This document shows, piece after piece, positions 44,341 through 55,778 of a stretch of DNA of 64,000 nucleotides. The DNA is from Cricetomys ansorgei. Lineage: Eukaryota; Chordata; Mammalia; Rodentia; Nesomyidae. The notes under the pieces are model-generated. The model was given only the letters and a program-made list of their open reading frames with translations, was not told the DNA's origin and did not search any database. Each line of letters begins with the position of its first letter. The first letter of the stretch is position 1. Position numbers and translations under genes: made by a program. The stretch is taken from assembly GCA_026225945.1 (NCBI GenBank), contig JAMJFZ010002307.1, forward strand, positions 1,274,001-1,338,000, in the 5' to 3' direction.

Positions 44341-46704
44341 CACAAAAAACAAAACATCCACATGTATCTGAGAAACGGGGAAGTCAAAGCTGAAGGATGA
44401 ACCCACTCCAACAGATGTGTGAAATACAACAAATACAAAGAACATGCTACAACCACCACCCAGGGGCCACCGTCCTCAGCTGGCCAACATCCCTGCCTCC
44501 TAGCATTTAGGATTTTAGAATTTACGATTCTTCTAAATCCAGAATCACAGAAAGCCAGAAACTCTGAGGAGAATTCAGTCTTACTTTTAAAGGGAATGGC
44601 AATCATATAGAAGAGTCAAGCTACAGATACACAGATTAAGGAAATCTTAGAAGGCCTAGACATGGCAGTCTTCAAAGTGAATGAAATAGTTATTAAACTA
44701 GAGGAAAAATCCAAACTATGGAGGAAAAAAAAATCAGCAAGGAAACTGGAACATTGGAAAACACCCTTCACAGAGCCAAGTCCAAGTCACAGGGACAGAC
44801 GGAGAAGCCAACAGCAGAGTAAACGTATCCGGAGCTGGCTAGGACAGGCTGCATGGAGTCAGAGTCACTAATGTGGAGCTGAGCCCCTGCATGTGACAGG
44901 GAGACCTGGGGTGCTCTACCCTGAGAGCCTGGATGTGATGGGGAGACCTGGAGTCCTGACATTTCCACCCTCTCCCTGACTCCTCGGAGGAAGTGACAGG
45001 CACTAATTCCTCTTCCCTGTGCCCTGCTGGTAAAGGGACTTCAGAACTCATACATCTTCACTTTGGTTTTTTGGCCTGTTTGTTCCAGAGTTTCTAGGTC
45101 AAAGCATCTGCATAAGCTCTAGAAAGAGGACAGGAAGATGTCACCTCCTTAGAGAGGGCAGCTGAGCGCCAGAACCTCCCCTTGGCTCCGTTTCCACCCT
45201 GACCATTCCATGGAGTCTGCCTCTTTGCCCTGTTCACACAAGCAAGCTGTGGTGCTGCAACCTGCCCTGGACAGGTTCACATAGCTTCTGGCGACGGCTA
45301 TTGTGTCAGTTGCAAGGCATCCCTTTTGCTGGTTTCTTCTGTCTTGGTCCTGACCCTCTCTTCCTACTCCTTTTAGCTTTCACCTCATGAACCCAGAGTT
45401 TCCTGGCTTCTTCTAACTCCTGACTCCAATTCCACCCTCCTTGCCAGGCTCAGGGCACTCCTAGCCAAGCCAAGTGCCTCGTCTGGCCTGAGCTCTCCTC
45501 CCAGGCTCCCCAGGGCTCTGCTGGTCTTGATCTTAAGTTTTGGATCCTGGCACCCTGGCCCTTTATTGTCCTGGTTTGATGCCCACTCACCAACAGCCAA
45601 GGCCATGCATCTGCTCCTCTGCAATATTTCTTAGACACCCCAGTGCAGCACCATGAATTCTCTGAGCATGGCTAAGAGGAAGAAACTGAAAGGGACAGTA
45701 AGAGTTTTGTGGTTTAGAAAAAGAGAAATGGGGAGAAATATTTGGGGAACTTTTCCAACAGACTTTGAAATCTTTGTAGTAAAAGCCTCCTGGTAACCCT
45801 TACTTCCACCTAAAAGAACTGCCATTCTAGAGCAACTAGACATAAATATTCAAAGTGGAATCCATTGGAACCTTTTTCAGATCTCTATATTTTCTCACAA
45901 CTGTCAATTATTTCAAAGCTTTGGGTCATTATCCTTGCTCTTCTGTTTAGTATTCATTAACTCACTTAACATAGATTCCTTTTTGTTTGTCTGACAAACA
46001 TAGAGTCTTGATATTCCAAAATACAAAGTTTAGGACATAAAGTCATATGTTGAAAAACTGTATGTCATCGATCAACACTAGACATTGTTCCTGACCCAAC
46101 TGTCTGAACATGGGGAATACTGCTGTCAAGAGGAGCAGAACATGGGTATCCCACCTTATGGAGCACAGAGAAACTGACACCAAGGAGGGTGAAAGATCAA
46201 GCATGCCACCTAACCAAGCGAAAAGTGCATGCATGGGATGTCTATTTCTGCATGACCAAGACAGTTTCTCAAACTCTTAACACCCCAGCATGCCTCAGAA
46301 ATGGTAATTTTATAAGGTACACTGGGATAAATCGAGCTTGGAGCAGGACATAATTGTCCCCAGACATTTGGCTGACCAAGACCCAAGGCAGAAGCCTGGA
46401 GGAGGAAGAGTCAGTATCTCGGCACATCTGTAACTCATAAGCAACACAGTAAAAGGTTACACAGGTAAGCACTATCCAGCTCAACAATTTGAGTTCCTAA
46501 AAATCTTTTGAGAGAACAGGGAAGTCCATCCACTCCTCTAAGGAATTTGGGATATATCCATGAACAATACAAAGAATGACCTCTTTCCCTGGGAGTTCGT
46601 ATTCTACTGTAAAGAGAGAGCATACACACATATTAGACACATAAATAAGCAGGGGCTACAGCTCTGGGGGTGCATTGAATGAAGATGTAAAGCAGGGCCA
46701 GAGA
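44341..46704. other. Intergenic DNA, no gene recognised
   Basis: A weak two-unit repeat (GGGAGACCTGG at 44900 and 44941) is seen. Open frames at 44662-45843 are short and overlap. Confidence 0.4.
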
Positions 46705-46870
46705 TAGAAAGTGGACAGGTCAAGAAGAAGAATGGACAGGAAGTGGACAGAAGTGGCTAGGACAGGAAGTAGAGAAGAAAGGAAGTAGAGAAGACAGGAA
46801 GTGGAAATGACAGGGAGTGAAGAGGAAGCAGTGAGGAAAGGAAGTGGACAGGACAGGAAGTGCAGAGGAC
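46705..46870. repeat. Purine-rich minisatellite with GGAAGT cores
   Basis: Irregular 15-19-bp units such as GACAGGAAGTGGA repeat about eight times; GGAAGT occurs at about 46739, 46766, 46781, 46798, 46840 and 46856. Confidence 0.85.
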
Positions 46871-48218
46871 AAGCTGCTGCCTTGCTAAGAAACAAGCAAA
46901 GTCTTGGAGAGAATGAAGCTCTTAGTTCCAGGCTGTGGGTACAGCAAGAACAAAGTCCTTCTGAAGAAAAAGTGTGTCATGGCTTCTAGAAATAGCAAGG
47001 AAGCCCAATTGGTGGGGAACAAGAAAGGAAAGAGAAACAGGAGTCATGTCAAGGGGCAGCTGAAGTTATAAAACCAAGAAAAGCCAAACCCAACACCAGT
47101 GGAGGGAAAAAAAATACTAAGATTAGTGAAGAAATAAATGAAATGCAGACTGAAAGAATATAAAGGATCAATAAAATTGGAGAGTTAAATCCTAAGATGA
47201 ACAAGATTGGCAAACCAAACTCACCAGGGAAAGACCTAATTAGACAAAATTAGTGATGAAAAGGAGAATGTGCCAGTTAACTCTGAAATCTGCATGTTGA
47301 GGAGGAAATATTTTGAAAACATATTTCAATAAATTGGAAAATATTTTTAAAATTTACATATTTCTAGACACATGTTACCTACTAAAATTAAACCTAGAAG
47401 ATATAAACAACCAATAGAGATCAGAAAGGAAAAAAAAAAAACATGAGAAGAGTAACAAAGTCTCTCAAAACCAAACAGATACAAACAAGGGCCACGTGGA
47501 TTTGCTGCTGAGTTCAACCAGATCTGTAAAGAGGAACTGATAACCAATATCCTTTAAAACAGTCCAAAAATCAGAAAGGGAAGGAATGCTTCCAAACTCG
47601 TTCTGTAACACCTGTATTACCTGATACTAAAACCAGACTAAGGACACAACAGAAGGGAAAAGTATCAGCCAATTTTGTTGCAGAAAATAGACACAGACGT
47701 CTTCAGTATAACACTTGCAAATTGAATTCAACAACGCCTTCTAAAGATAAACAACACCATGACCAAGTTAGCTTTATTCTGGGAATGCAAGGCTGGCTCA
47801 GCATAGGGAGTCATTAAGTACAGTACAGTGCATAAATAGAATTGGTGGCAAATATCACATGGTCACGATAATAAATCCAAAAATATCAATATTATGAAAT
47901 TCCTGAAAAACAGTAACAGAAAGCCAAAGCCTCAGGATAATAAAGCTTATGCAGAGCAACCCTGCAGCCAACACTATACTAAATGGATGAAGCTCATCCT
48001 CTAAAATCAGGAGCAGGACAAGGGTGTCGTCCACTCTCGGCACTTTTAATAGAGTAAAAACTTCAAAGATAGGACTAGAAAAAAATCATAAATCATATGA
48101 AGCACAAAGGCCCTAAATAGTCAAACCAACCCTGAGTACCAAAGAGCAGTGGTGGAAGTCTCACAATGCTAGACTTCACATTATATACATAACCGCGATA
48201 CAAAACCATCACGGAGCC

Positions 48219-48258
48219 AACGCACGCACGCATGCACGCACGCACGCACGCACGCGCA
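48219..48258. repeat. (CGCA)n microsatellite inside the L1
   Basis: ACGCACGCACGCATGCACGC continuing to GCGCAC; alternating purine-pyrimidine with a CpG in each unit. Confidence 0.95.
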
Positions 48259-48329
48259 CAGGTGAATCAGCCAGTTAAATGAAATAGAGCCTACAAACAA
48301 ACCCACTCAGTTAAGCCATCTACTTCTCT

Positions 48330-48478
48330 TGTTGTTTTTTCTTTGTTTTCCGAGACAGGGTTTCTCTGTTGGCTGTCCTGGAACTCACTCTGTAGACCAG
48401 GCTGGCCTCTAACTTGGGGATCCGCCTGCCTCTGCCTCTCAAGTGCTGGGATTAAAGGTGTGCGCCACCATCTGGCTA
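48330..48478 (-). repeat. B1 SINE inserted in the L1
   Basis: T-rich tail, CGAGACAGGGTTTCTCTGTT, CTGTAGACCAGGCTGGCCTC and GTGCTGGGATTAAAGGTGTG. It is little diverged, so younger than its host. Confidence 0.92.
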
Positions 48479-48590
48479 GCCGTCTAATTCTTAACAATGA
48501 TGCCAAAATAGATCTGGAGAAAATGTCACCTCTTTTAACAAATGGTATTGGAAAATTTGGATATTTGTAGTAAAAATAAAACTGAGTCTT

Positions 48591-48640
48591 TCTCCTCTCC
48601 TCCCCTCCCCTCCCCTCCCCTCCCCTCCCCTTCTCTTCTC
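48591..48640. repeat. (TCCCC)n array, G-quadruplex-prone on the - strand
   Basis: Seven tandem TCCCC units flanked by TCTCC variants; the complement is (GGGGA)n. Confidence 0.95.
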
Positions 48641-49391
48641 CTGCACAAAAATCAACTGAAAACAGTGGAAGACCAGAGCACAACACACGGAAACTGCTGA
48701 AGGTAAAGCAGGAAAACACTCAAGTAGACACATATGCAAGGATTTTTCTGAGTAAGACTCTAATAGCTCAGGAAATAATGACAGAATTGACAAATGGATT
48801 ACATTGAATTAAAAGGCTTTGTATAGCACAGGAAGCAATCACCAGAGCGAAGGGATGGTCTTCAGAATAGTACAAAAGGCTACCAGCCATTCACACAACA
48901 GGATTCATGTTCAGACCACAAAAAGAACTCAAGAAGCCAAACAACAAAAGAAACAAATAATACAATCAAAAACAGGCAGATGAACTGAACGGACAATTCT
49001 AAGGCTAGTTTTAGATGGCCAGCATGTACCCCAAAAGTGTTCAGCATCATTAGTTACCAGGGAACTGTAAATCGAAACTACAGTGAGATTGCACCTCAAC
49101 CACCATCATTAGCATCAAGGGGGGAAGAAAGACAAATCCTGTGAGAAGGCCAGCAAAACAGAAGCGCACACAGTGTCGGTGGGAATGTAAATTAGTCTAG
49201 ACACTATGGAAATCAAGTCAGAGATTCTTTGGTGAAGGAAAATAACAGTACTCTCTAGTATACAGTCAGTGGTGTCCAGGGGTATTGCTCACTGCAAAAA
49301 GAATGCTGTTTACTGCAACATTGCTCATAACACCCATGTTATGGAGTTGATCTAGGGGCCCACCAAGGGATGAACGGATAAAGAAACTGTT

Positions 49392-49452
49392 GGGGTAGAG
49401 AGATGGCTCAGCAGTTAAGAGTGCTTGTTGCTCTTGCAGAGGACCCTAACTC
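49392..49452 (+). repeat. B2/B3 SINE head fragment
   Basis: GGTAGAGAGATGGCTCAGCA and GTTGCTCTTGCAGAGGACCC at the end of the L1; truncated. Confidence 0.8.
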
Positions 49453-51000
49453 ATCCTTGCATGGTTTGCATCCTGGAACAAAGACCAGGGGCAATAAGGG
49501 AATGAAGAAATGACAGACACTGGATTCAAGTGACATAGGCTCTTGATGGAGAAGCCACAGCACCCCAGAAGCTCAGTAGAGGGGCGGGGGTGTCTCCAGT
49601 GACATTGCATACCTACAGTATTAACATTCACACCAGGACCAGAGGCAAGCTTTGCCGTCCCTCTGTGCCTCACCAGGGGGTTTAGCTTTGCCATTGTCCA
49701 TGGATCTGAGGCTTTGGTCCCAGATGTGGCTGTGCCTGTGTCAGTATGAATACATCACAGCAAAACCCACTACTTCACACAATTGATATGCACTAATAGC
49801 ATAGTTTAAGAATCTGCTCATGATGGGGGGGGTTCCATGACTCCAGATGTTAACTGCAGGGTCATATTTTTCATCTGTCCACTGAGCCCCAACTAAGCCT
49901 ACCATGGCCTCTTCTGGTCAAAGGGCCAAGTCCCCTGGATAAGGGTACTTCTTGACAAGAACAGGGTACCCAGCATACCTGGAAGGCAATCTCCCTGACC
50001 TCCAGTAAACCACCACATGGAAAGCTGACCCCAGTTTTTCCTGGGGAACAGAATGACCTGTGCCCTCTGGAAAATGGACGGATGTCACCAGTTTACTTTT
50101 GTGAAGGACAGCAGTGGGCGCCCTCTTCACAGACCCGTCTGCTGTGCCCTCAGCATCCTGACAGGTTCCTCGCCAGTGTCAGTCGCCACCAAAGCCCATG
50201 GCTGTCTCCCCACTCAGAAACAGTTAAGGGGTGCAGTGGCCTTTTCTCCCCCGTCAGCTGTCAGGGTCATGACTTCTCCCGGGCCTCTGCTTCCCAACTC
50301 CGAGGAGCCCACGGGCTCTGAGTAGAGAAGACCAGTGACATGGCGCGACCCCCTCCGCCTGGCCAGTGTCTGCCTGCCTTAGAAGGAAATGATGCTCGTG
50401 GCATTGATATTTTCCATGCTGTGGTGAATTTGGAACCTCACCCAGCTCAAGACAGAATAAATTTACTCCTGCACAAATCTCTTGATCATTTCTCCTCAAA
50501 TGTGGGAGAGCAGCCCTGAGAAGGTGAGAAGCACAGAGCACATCGTAAATCCAGGGACTCTGGAGCTGAGCGCTGCAGGAGGCTCATAAAGGAATCTCTG
50601 TGTTTTCATATTATTTTCTGTTTAAAATCGACATGTGTGGTTTCGGACAAAGACGTTTTAGTGTGGAGGAGAGAGGGCTCAGTGTCTCTCTTTTTGGAAA
50701 AGTGGAGTGTCAGGGAGAGACACCGCTGAGATGTGCTCCGGCATAGAATCTGCAGGAAACTAAAAATAAAACCAAGGCTTTCGAACAACTGTTCTTGGGA
50801 AATTACATCCAGGCAGCCAGCTTCCTGGGATGCCAGCTGGCCTGTGTGTGTCGGTGACTTCTACATCTTAGCTGTCGCATCTGAATTGGGGACAGGTATT
50901 GGCCTCCCCACGTGGTGGGGAGTATTAATTGTCACTTAAATTCTCTCCAACATAGGTGAGATTATCAGACCCCGTATTTTCTTTAAAACACTCATCTTTG
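49453..51000. other. Intergenic DNA, no gene recognised
   Basis: The open frame 50053-50325 (90 codons) has moderate G+C but no domain I can name, and overlaps frames on both strands. AATAAA at 50456 has no associated gene. Confidence 0.4.
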
Positions 51001-51206
51001 AGGGGTTGGAGACGTGGCTCAGCAGTTAAGAGCACTTGCTGCTCTTGCAGAGGACCCACATGGTAGCTCTCAAACATCCCTGACTCCAGTTCCAGGGCAT
51101 CTGACACCCTCTTCTGACACTAATGGGCAGCAGGCATGCACACGGTGCACACACATACATGCAGGCAAAACACTCACACACATACAATAAAATAAATAAA
51201 ATCCAA
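51001..51206 (+). repeat. B3 SINE, near full length
   Basis: GGGGTTGGAGACGTGGCTCA, GAGCACTTGCTGCTCTTGC, CAGTTCCAGGGCATCTGAC, a CA-rich section and a terminal ATAAAATAAATAAAATCC. Confidence 0.92.
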
Positions 51207-51247
51207 ACTACCCATCTTTAAGTATTTTTTTAGTACAGAGACCCAGA

Positions 51248-51545
51248 TGGGAGCTAGGAAGATGGTTCAGTCGGTAAAGCACTTGCCTTGCAGGCATGAA
51301 GTCCTTAAGTTCGATTCCTGAGCATTAATGTAAAAGGTAGATACAATGGCAAACACTCGTAATTCCAGTGCTGGGGACATGGAGTCAGGCAGGTTACTAG
51401 CGCTGTCTGACAAGCCAGCTCAGCCTAATTAGTGGACTCTATGTTCAGTGAGAGACCCTGTCTCAAAAAGCACCTGAGGAACTACACCTGGGGTCCTCTT
51501 CTGGCCTCCACATGCAAGCACACCCATATGCATATGCATAACACA
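51248..51545 (+). repeat. B3-type SINE, long form
   Basis: GGGAGCTAGGAAGATGGTTC, AAGTTCGATTCCTGAGCAT, GAGAGACCCTGTCTCAAAAA and TCTTCTGGCCTCCACATGC. The same subtype as 3231-3480. Confidence 0.75.
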
Positions 51546-51799
51546 GATCCAAGTATATACAGCCCTGTGCATCAGAACACAGGCTGACCCACACTGCCAG
51601 GCTTGAATTCTGACACTGCTGTACATGGTACCAGTTATGTCATCTTGGGCAAGCTAACCAATGTCTCTGTGCCTCAGTTTCCTTCGCCACCTGTCTCTAC
51701 AGACAGTGAATATATGAGAAGTACTTTGCATTGTACTGGCTCAGCATTCCGGTGCATTTGCCGTTGATCCAGTTAAGCTCTCGAAAAGCCCAGCCTTCA

Positions 51800-51818
51800 G
51801 CAGCCCTCTAGTGTCGAG
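51800..51818 (-). promoter_or_regulatory. Candidate CTCF motif (reverse), weak
   Basis: The + strand GCAGCCCTCTAGTGTCGAG complements to CTCGACACTAGAGGGCTGC, with the core CACTAGAGGGC; about 12 of 19 positions agree by eye. Confidence 0.35.
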
Positions 51819-52075
51819 GCCTGAATACCAAATGTGCCCCAAAGGATCATGTGTTGTGTTAAAGACTTGGTCCTTGCCTGCTAGTATTCCGGGAGGTAGT
51901 ACCAACACTACAAAGTAGGGGTCTAGCTAGAGGAACTGGGTTGCTGGAGATGTAGGTGTCTCTCTGAAGGGTGTGTGTTCCCCCTCCTCTCTCTCTCGCT
52001 CTCTCTCTCTCTATAGCTGTGACCCCTGGGTATTTGCAGCCATCTCATTCTGCAGTAGGTACATGAGCTGTTGCT
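51819..52075 (+). repeat. MaLR-type LTR fragment
   Basis: GGCCTGAATACCAAATGTGC, CATGTGTTGTGTTAAAGACT and CTAGCTAGAGGAACTGGGTT follow the layout of rodent MaLR LTRs; a (CT)n run at about 51979-52013 interrupts it. Confidence 0.45.
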
Positions 52076-53126
52076 GTTGATGGTCAGGAGTTCTGAGCTT
52101 CTGGAAAACAAATGCATACAGAAAGGAAGGCATGGACAAAGGGTATCATAACGAGGGCCTGGAGCTGGGAGGGATTTGCGATAGGGTCCTGGGGGAGGCA
52201 GATAAGAGGAGTCAGGAACGGATACGACTAAATACATCGTATACATGTGCATGAAAGATTCAAAGAATAAAAAAAGGAAAACATGTACTCATCCGATCCC
52301 TTTGGAAGGAAACGTAGACAAAGGTAGCATGCAGTCGGCACTGTAGAACTAGCAGGGCTGCAAGCGACAGACTGGAGGGGACAAAAATGGCCTTTGACTT
52401 CACACTTTTGGCCTTGAGAGTCAGTAGCATGACTGGGGGAGGGGGTGCGGCACAAGGAGAAGTAGATAAACAACGGATCGTGAAGGAGGAAAGCGAGAGG
52501 GGAGCAAAGGACTGAAAGCTACACCAGCCAGGGTATGGTGCTTGTACAAAGTGCTTCCGGGTCAGGGAGCCAACCTGGGAGAAACAGCTCTTTTTCATGA
52601 AAAGAGCAGATGTCCCCCTTATTGACAGCCATGGTCTTTGTAATAACGGAAAACGGCAATCCTGCGGGGCAGTGATAGCCACATTCAGTCTGCACAGCTA
52701 TGTCCAAAGTCTGAACTTCATAGGTATCACAATTTTTTGAGAAGTTTCTTCCTGCCTCTCATTGGGTACCCAACTTGTCTTGGCCAACATCTCAGACAGG
52801 GACCCAAAGGGATGGTGAGAAGAGACATAATCGTGCCAAAGGCAAGACACACACACAGCAGGATTAATTAGAGGATTTAGGGCTGACATCCCATTTTGGT
52901 AGGAATCTAGTCCAAACAAGGAGAGCCAAATCAAGCCTCAGGGTGCTGCCTAGAACAGATGTTCCTTTATCCTTCTGGTGGAGACAAGTCCCCACACACA
53001 ATGACAAGAAGCCCACGCAGTACTGTGTATATTTTCCAATTATTAATGATGGATGTGGGATACACTAGGGAGAGATTGCTATGTGAAATACAAGCTTAAT
53101 TAAATCTTTAACAAAGGTTTTCAACA

Positions 53127-53185
<59 letters not shown>
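53127..53185. repeat. (TC)n(CA)n microsatellite
   Basis: TC run with one TTT interruption, switching to CA at 53168. Confidence 0.95.
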
Positions 53186-54109
53186 ACTTCTTGCAGTGGT
53201 TCATAGAGCTCACTTCTCACTATGACATGATGTCTCAATTCAGATAAATGACAGCTATTAAGAGACCACATTCAGGAAACATTCTGTGGGTAAAAATTTC
53301 ATTTTTAAGAAATAGGATGCAGACATTAATACTCTGTCATTTTTTAACTTGGCTCCTCTAGTAAGGATTCTGAAACTGGATGTACAAACTTTTTGTTTCC
53401 AAGAACAAAAAAAAAAAAATTATCTTCTGCCCAGAGCAAACATCAAAGCTTTTCCCCTGTCAGAGGGAGGAACAGTCAAAACCTATGCTGAAAGATAAAC
53501 AGCTCCACTCCATGGGAAGCCGTCAAATGATGGCATCTCCCAACTGCCTGTGTCAGGCTTTATGCGGCATGTGTCAGTTCCACTTTTATGGCGACCACAG
53601 TATTCTTCCTAGTGATCTGGTCTGATACTTAGTAACATTTTGCTTCCAAGGGCACTGGTTAGTTCTTCATTCCAATAAAAACTCATCCCTCTCTGCTGCA
53701 GGGTTTTGCTTACCGCCTTCACTGTGAAGGTGAGATGTAAAGCAACTGTCTACCTAGTAAGGTTTCCACAGAAAGGAAGGACCAGGTTAAGATAGCATTG
53801 ACCCCTACTCACAGGAATCCCATGCCTGCGGACAGACCCGTCTTATTAAGAAAATTTTAGTTGTACTATCTTTCTTTTTCTTTTCTAATTATGGGGAAAA
53901 AAATTAAGATATCCAAAGCACAGAAAACAGTGTACCAAAGCCTGAGGAGGGCGTGAGTTCACAGACAAGCACTAGAAAAAAGAACAGAATAATTAAACAC
54001 GCAGGCTTTTTTCCTCAGTGGAAGAAACTGATGCCTGTTTTCCACCCAGAAAGCAGAGAATGGATGCGTTGATACCCGGTAGTCTTTGCTCTTCTGTAAA
54101 GTCAGCCCT

Positions 54110-54540
54110 CACCAAATCCCCCAGAACACTGAGCACTGTTTCTCAGTCAATAGAACCCACCCTATGCTTACTACACAGGGTCACTACACATTACAAATGC
54201 TTATTACAAGCCCCCCTCCCCAGCGCTTGTCCTGAGCACTGTTTCTCGGTCAATAGAATTCATTCTTATGGAAAAGGTCACAGGTGCTTTGCTAAAGAGT
54301 TGTACTTTACAAGGCAGTTTTGATGTAGTCATGCCTAAAGCTCTGTTGTGATCACTGTCATGCGGAAACATTTTTCCAAAGTTTTACCGTGTTTCAATAT
54401 GTGAAAAATAAATTGCGTGGCATCAGACTCCAGAAGTTTTGACCCAGTACTGGCTAACTAAAGTTGAGCTGAACCTGAGTTTCATTCTTACCCAGATTGC
54501 TTCCCTGAAAGTGTGATATTTGCAGATACTCCATAAAAGA
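54110..54540 (+). repeat. Solo LTR-like element, copy 2 (with internal tandem duplication)
   Basis: Paralogous to 35331-35620: CTGTTTCTCGGTCAATAGAA, CATGCGGAAACATTTTTCC, GAAAAATAAATTGCGTGGCA and GCAGATACTCCATAAAAG. The 27-nt segment starting CTGAGCACTGTTTCTC occurs at 54129 and again at 54232. AATAAA at 54407 would be its old poly(A) signal. Confidence 0.55.
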
Positions 54541-54721
54541 TGACACACCAAACTCAACAATTACAAACTCATGGTTTATTTTTGCCTCGTATTCTCCCAG
54601 ACACACATTATTTTGAAGTAAATTCCATCTGTGATACCACTTTCAATAGGAATTTTTGTGGGTCTCGCCCCTATGCCTAAAAAATAAATAGCTTTTGGTT
54701 TGGTTTGGTTTGTTTTGGTTT

Positions 54722-54856
54722 AGGGGGCTGCTGACATAGTGACTCATGTAGCCCAGCTAGCCTCTAACTCATTTTGAAGCCAAGGATGACCTTGAAGTCT
54801 TGATCCTCTTGCCTCTGCCTCCCAATTCTGAGGTTTCAGGCCCGTGCCCCCACAAT
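54722..54856 (-). repeat. Old B1/PB1-like SINE
   Basis: GTAGCCCAGCTAGCCTCTAA, GATGACCTTGAAGTCTTGAT and TTGCCTCTGCCTCCCAATTC; preceded by a GGTTT-type tail. Confidence 0.7.
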
Positions 54857-55309
54857 TCACTAGAACAAATCATTAAAGCATGACTGTAAAGAATCATCAA
54901 GTGGGACAGAAAAGTCAGAAGTCACCCTACGTGGCATTCAGCTTTGAAGTCCTTTCCCTCAGGAGGACACATCTTTCCCTGGGACGGCATCCAGTGAGTG
55001 CTCTACCAACACGGAAGGGCCAGGACCCAGCTGGAGACCCCTGAGGAGCCGCACAACTAGGAAGAGGGCGACGGGAGTAAGGTGAGCAGGCTCTCTGCCT
55101 GCTTCTCTGTCCAGCCTCTCTAGGCACTGATCTCAAGAGGACTCGGCAGTAAACTACAGGACATCCTTTGTCACGTGTGTCTCCCTCACTGGCGTAAGCC
55201 TGCAGCAGCCAGCACTTTCCGTCTTCCTCACTGATGCCTGGTTTCAGCAGATTTCCGATTTTACCCAAATGAGGTGCAAGGTGAGAACTGAAATTGATAG
55301 AGGAGGAGG

Positions 55310-55354
55310 AGTCTCTCTCTCTCCCCCCCCTCTCTCTCCTCTCCCTCTCCTCCT
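55310..55354. repeat. CT-rich microsatellite with a C run
   Basis: TCTCTCTCTCTC, CCCCCCCC, then CTCTCTCC-type units. Confidence 0.9.
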
Positions 55355-55778
55355 TGTAATCTATTTGTTGAAAAAAATGAGTCATCTAGAGCCATTAGCC
55401 CATATCATTAAAGAATAACTTAACAAGCTTCTCTGTCACCTTGGCTATTCTATAAACGGGTAGAAGGTTCTAGAGGCCTGATCAGATTCAAGTTCAGTTT
55501 ATTTGGCATTTCCTTTACACTGATAATAAGGTCTTCCATCAAGTACATACGCTCTCGGCATATCTCTTTTCGTGATGTTAGCCATCTCTGACAAGGCATG
55601 CGAACGGCTGGATGCATATACCAAGGGTAACCAAGGCGTTCTCCACTCCCACCGGGCCTCCTCTACTTATACTCAGAATGCTGTTGTCATTGTTGCTGTC
55701 TAGTACTGCAGCTCATACAGGAAAGCCAGAATACCCTTTTCCTTCAATAGGTGATTTCCTAACACCTTGCAAGGCTGG

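Larger units (their letters stand above)
46975..49390 (+). mobile_element. Degenerate L1 (LINE-1), ORF2-derived
   Basis: AACACCATGACCAAGTTAGC and TGGGAATGCAAGGCTGGCTC (about 47753-47798) correspond to the reverse transcriptase region of L1 ORF2. AGTGTTCAGCATCATTAGTT, GGTGGGAATGTAAATTAGTC and TGCTCATAACACCCATG (about 49040-49340) correspond to its C-terminal part. All frames are broken by stops and indels. It is interrupted by a reverse B1, a CGCA array and a CCCCT array. It is a dead, old copy; the 5' limit is approximate. Confidence 0.75.

Noticed and set aside
46975..49390. Possible functional L1 ORF2
   Set aside because: Multiple stops, indels and inserted repeats; no frame long enough for an enzyme domain.
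50053..50325. 90-codon frame with ordinary-looking composition
   Set aside because: No recognised domain, promoter or splice context, and a competing frame overlaps it; cannot be called a gene.
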